Assembly (NCBI GenBank): GCA_030615235.1
Contig: JAUWZR010000146.1
Location: 1 to 6,556, forward strand
Direction of reading: 5' to 3'
Source: Promethearchaeota archaeon
GTDB lineage: Archaea > Asgardarchaeota > Lokiarchaeia > Sigyniarchaeales > SOKP01
DNA: 6,556 nucleotides
In this document: positions 4,405-6,556 of the stretch, in pieces
Layout of the letters: each line of letters opens with the position of its first letter
Position numbering within the stretch: the stretch's first letter is position 1
Translations under genes and position numbers: made by a program
Notes under the pieces: model-generated
The model's database searches: none
Seen by the model: only the letters and a program-made list of their open reading frames with translations
What the model was told of the DNA's origin: nothing

Positions 4405-6495
4405 CTAAGTGTAATATCTTTTTCTATCAATTTCCTTTGATTTATTTCTTAAAAACTCTTCATCTTCCATGTCGTCATCTAAAACTTCAATATTTTTCTC
4501 GATTATATAAATTTCCTTTTGTAAATTCTTAAAGTTTTTAAAGAAATCTATTTCTGAGATATTTCCTGATTCAAATTTAGAATCTAATGCTTTTAGCGTT
4601 TCTTCGAGGCTGAATTTCTCTTTTTGTAGGTCAAACATTTTTTTACGTCTCGTTTTACTATACTTTTTAGAGTAAGGTTTTGACCCTTCGTTGGGATAAT
4701 TTGAAATCGGATCACGATTGAAGAATTCGGATAGGTGATTTTGTGAATAATCGTGATATTGTGGCATACATCTACCTTTTTCTGTTGGTTCATAGTAGGC
4801 GGGATCGTTTCTCAAAACATCAAAGATATGTGAGTTGTTGGGTGGGGGGTTAGGGAAAATTTTACCATATTTTTGTAATTGTTCTAATTTTCTCCATAAT
4901 AAATTTTTTTCTTCCGAGTTTGTAATACGATTTCCGAAACCATTGTTAAAACTCGTAGGTTTGTAATTTTGTATCCTATTGTTATCGATTAGGCTTTGTA
5001 AGAAAAATTCGTTCTGATTAAAAATCGGTGGAGCATTATTCGGTATGTTATTGTAGTAATAATTTAAATCTCCAGGGTTCTTAATGTTCCGATGATAGAA
5101 TAATGGATTTTCGGGTAAATTTTTATAATTCGGATTAGGATAATAGGGAAAGTTAGGATCATTGGGATTATTGTTTTGATAAGGATTATATAAAGGTTGA
5201 TTTGGCGTGATATTAGGTATGTAATTCGGGTTTTGATTAATTGCATGCGGTACTTGACCAAAATTAGCCATTCCATTATTTGGTTTAACATTATTATATT
5301 GACATTTCAAACTGAAGAAGGAATTAATAGCTTCTTCAATAAAGTTTGCAATATCACTCAGATCAACCTCAATGTTGAAGAGTTTTTTAGCAGCTTCTTT
5401 ATCATATATAATATTTTCGTCAAAGCTTCTCGCGAGCAAAATAGAATCTAAAACTCGAGAAAGAGAGTTGGGAGGAAGAGAGAATTCGTATCTACCGTAA
5501 GGGAACTCAATATAAAGTTTCTTGAAGACTTTTCCTCTAATTTGAACTTTGGTTAAATCTTTTACGGGAGCTTTAAAAATACCCTCTTGCTTTTTCTTTC
5601 GCTTCCCATATTCATGGACAAATGAAAGGTCAAAATTAGTAATAAAAAGAATTCCTTTCTTTTTTTTAAATTTATCTTGAGTATTCAGACCGTTAGATAA
5701 TTTGGCATATATCGCATAAACGGGTTTTTCTTTTTCGGCTAGATTTAGAAACTTTAGATAATTTATGAAATAAAAAGTTATCTTATCAACAAAATTAAGA
5801 TTTTTTGAAAGAGTTTCGATGCTCGTGCTAATTGTTTTAACATTATTGTCTATAAAAGATTTTATTGAATTATAGCTTCTAGTCAAATTTTCTAAAATAT
5901 CTTGTATAATCTTTATGTTTGAATTTTGTTGCGTGTAAATATCAAAAAAATATTCTTTATTAAGAGATAAATGTTGAAGAAAATTACGAATCTTTTCTAT
6001 AAGATTTTCTTTCGCATATATAAATAACTTGAAGAGAGCTAATAAATCCAATTCCATAGTTGGGTAATGAAAACACCTAACAGGGGGAGCTCTTGCATCT
6101 ATAACCTTTTGTTTTAATTGGTACAAAGAATCTAATAAATCTCTTAGGGGCGTTATGAAAAATCTGGAATTTTTAATTAAATCCAAAAAACTTTTTTCCA
6201 AATCTTCTTTTTTTTCATAGATATTAATAATTTGGTTTGAATGGCACTTTGGACAAGACTTCAGAAGCTGATTTTTCTGAACTATATTATCAGCGCCGCA
6301 ATCTTCACATATCTTCTTATCTCCTGGTTCAGAAACAGTTATTTTTGTTGAGTCACAATTTTGACAGACAAATGTTTTAATTTTTTCTTCGTGTAAACAG
6401 TCAGAACAACAGCTGATTCCACATTTTTCACAATAATATGCCAATTTCACATTTCTTTGACAGAAACGGCAAATTTGGATGTGCTGATCCGACAT
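4405..6495 (-). CDS. Multidomain protein: FYVE/RING-like zinc module, zinc ribbon, PH/GLUE-like domain, Asn/Pro-rich linker, steadiness-box/SHOCT-like C-terminus
   Basis: From the ATG at 6495 the protein has 696 residues; a GTG at 6534 would add 13. The ATG is preferred because MSDQ followed directly by the zinc module resembles zinc-ribbon neighbours and a TATA-like TTTAATTTAAG lies about 25 bases upstream. Domains in order: eight cysteines C9-x2-C12-x9-C22-x2-C25-x4-C30-x2-C33-x10-C44-x2-C47, the spacing of a cross-brace (FYVE/RING/B-box-type) double-zinc module; a zinc ribbon C63-x2-C66-x14-C81-x2-C84; a mostly helical region (about 95-255); a beta-rich PH/GRAM/GLUE-like domain (about 259-360) with KGILFITNFDLSFVHEYG, then FKAPVKDLTKVQIRG, strands LYIEFPYGRYEFSL and a final helix; a low-complexity Asn/Pro/Tyr-rich segment (about 402-610); and a charged helical end in which LEETLKALDSKFESGNISEIDFF (630-652) resembles the ESCRT-I steadiness box or a SHOCT domain. 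No membrane segment or catalytic motif is seen. I do not recognise it as a known named protein. Its layout and position tail to tail with an ESCRT-III gene suggest a membrane or ubiquitin adaptor (inference). Confidence 0.85.
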   Translation of the reverse strand: MSDQHIQICRFCQRNVKLAYYCEKCGISCCSDCLHEEKIKTFVCQNCDSTKITVSEPGDKKICEDCGADNIVQKNQLLKSCPKCHSNQIINIYEKKEDLEKSFLDLIKNSRFFITPLRDLLDSLYQLKQKVIDARAPPVRCFHYPTMELDLLALFKLFIYAKENLIEKIRNFLQHLSLNKEYFFDIYTQQNSNIKIIQDILENLTRSYNSIKSFIDNNVKTISTSIETLSKNLNFVDKITFYFINYLKFLNLAEKEKPVYAIYAKLSNGLNTQDKFKKKKGILFITNFDLSFVHEYGKRKKKQEGIFKAPVKDLTKVQIRGKVFKKLYIEFPYGRYEFSLPPNSLSRVLDSILLARSFDENIIYDKEAAKKLFNIEVDLSDIANFIEEAINSFFSLKCQYNNVKPNNGMANFGQVPHAINQNPNYIPNITPNQPLYNPYQNNNPNDPNFPYYPNPNYKNLPENPLFYHRNIKNPGDLNYYYNNIPNNAPPIFNQNEFFLQSLIDNNRIQNYKPTSFNNGFGNRITNSEEKNLLWRKLEQLQKYGKIFPNPPPNNSHIFDVLRNDPAYYEPTEKGRCMPQYHDYSQNHLSEFFNRDPISNYPNEGSKPYSKKYSKTRRKKMFDLQKEKFSLEETLKALDSKFESGNISEIDFFKNFKNLQKEIYIIEKNIEVLDDDMEDEEFLRNKSKEIDRKRYYT

Positions 6496-6556
6496 AATTA
6501 GTTTTAAACCCGAATTACTTAAATTAAAAAACACACAATTTTTGATCGCTTTATCA
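6496..6556 (-). promoter_or_regulatory. Upstream region of the zinc/PH protein gene
   Basis: This AT-rich stretch reaches the right edge. On the minus strand a T6 run followed by AATTTAAGT (about 6512-6530) gives a TATA-like site some 20-30 bases before the ATG at 6495. The alternative GTG at 6534 lies upstream of it. No strong Shine-Dalgarno precedes the ATG, so a leaderless mRNA is possible. No gene can be supported in the last 22 bases. Confidence 0.3.

Noticed and set aside
4593..4793. A 66-codon minus-strand frame inside the zinc/PH protein gene
   Set aside because: It is an out-of-frame shadow of the C-terminal coding region with no ribosome binding site or recognisable content.
5091..5171. 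YPxnL-like (ALIX-binding) words in the Asn/Pro-rich linker, such as YPNPNYKNL
   Set aside because: In a segment so rich in Tyr, Pro, Asn and Leu such words arise by composition, and no PTAP/PSAP motif accompanies them.
5064..5451. Short open frames on both strands within the zinc/PH protein gene
   Set aside because: They overlap the Asn/Pro-rich and PH-like coding region in other frames, are Ile-rich from AT-rich DNA, and show no conserved motif.

Overview
The window looks like a piece of an archaeal, most likely Asgard (Lokiarchaeia-like), chromosome. Three things point this way: an ESCRT-III/Snf7-type protein, the archaeal type II 3-dehydroquinate synthase, and AT-rich DNA with several zinc-ribbon proteins and TATA-like boxes close to start codons. 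The lineage is inferred from gene content; no rRNA or tRNA gene is present to fix it.

Layout from left to right. (1) Positions 1-1001, minus strand: a membrane protein with two N-terminal zinc ribbons and a CPBP (CAAX protease/Abi)-like membrane domain, cut off by the left edge; its expected catalytic residues appear to be replaced. (2) 1173-2417, minus: a compact family-57 glycoside hydrolase. (3) 2489-3592, minus: type II 3-dehydroquinate synthase of the archaeal shikimate route. (4) 3593-3710: an AT-rich divergent promoter region. (5) 3711-4364, plus: an ESCRT-III subunit with a basic N-terminal half, an acidic C-terminal half and a possible MIT-interacting motif. (6) 4405-6495, minus and convergent with the ESCRT-III gene: a 696-residue multidomain protein with an eight-cysteine FYVE/RING-like zinc module, a second zinc ribbon, a helical region, a PH/GRAM/GLUE-like domain, a long Asn/Pro-rich linker and a C-terminal helical module resembling the ESCRT-I steadiness box (or a SHOCT domain).

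The two metabolic genes (aroB' and GH57) lie in tandem but show no functional link beyond position. The most interesting part is the right half. The 696-residue protein has the general plan of an ESCRT adaptor (zinc/lipid-binding head, disordered linker, steadiness-like tail) and sits tail to tail with an ESCRT-III gene. This is an inference from domain layout and motif resemblance read by eye; profile searches and structure prediction would decide it. All four intergenic gaps are shorter than 180 bases, and I saw no RNA genes, mobile elements or CRISPR arrays in them.
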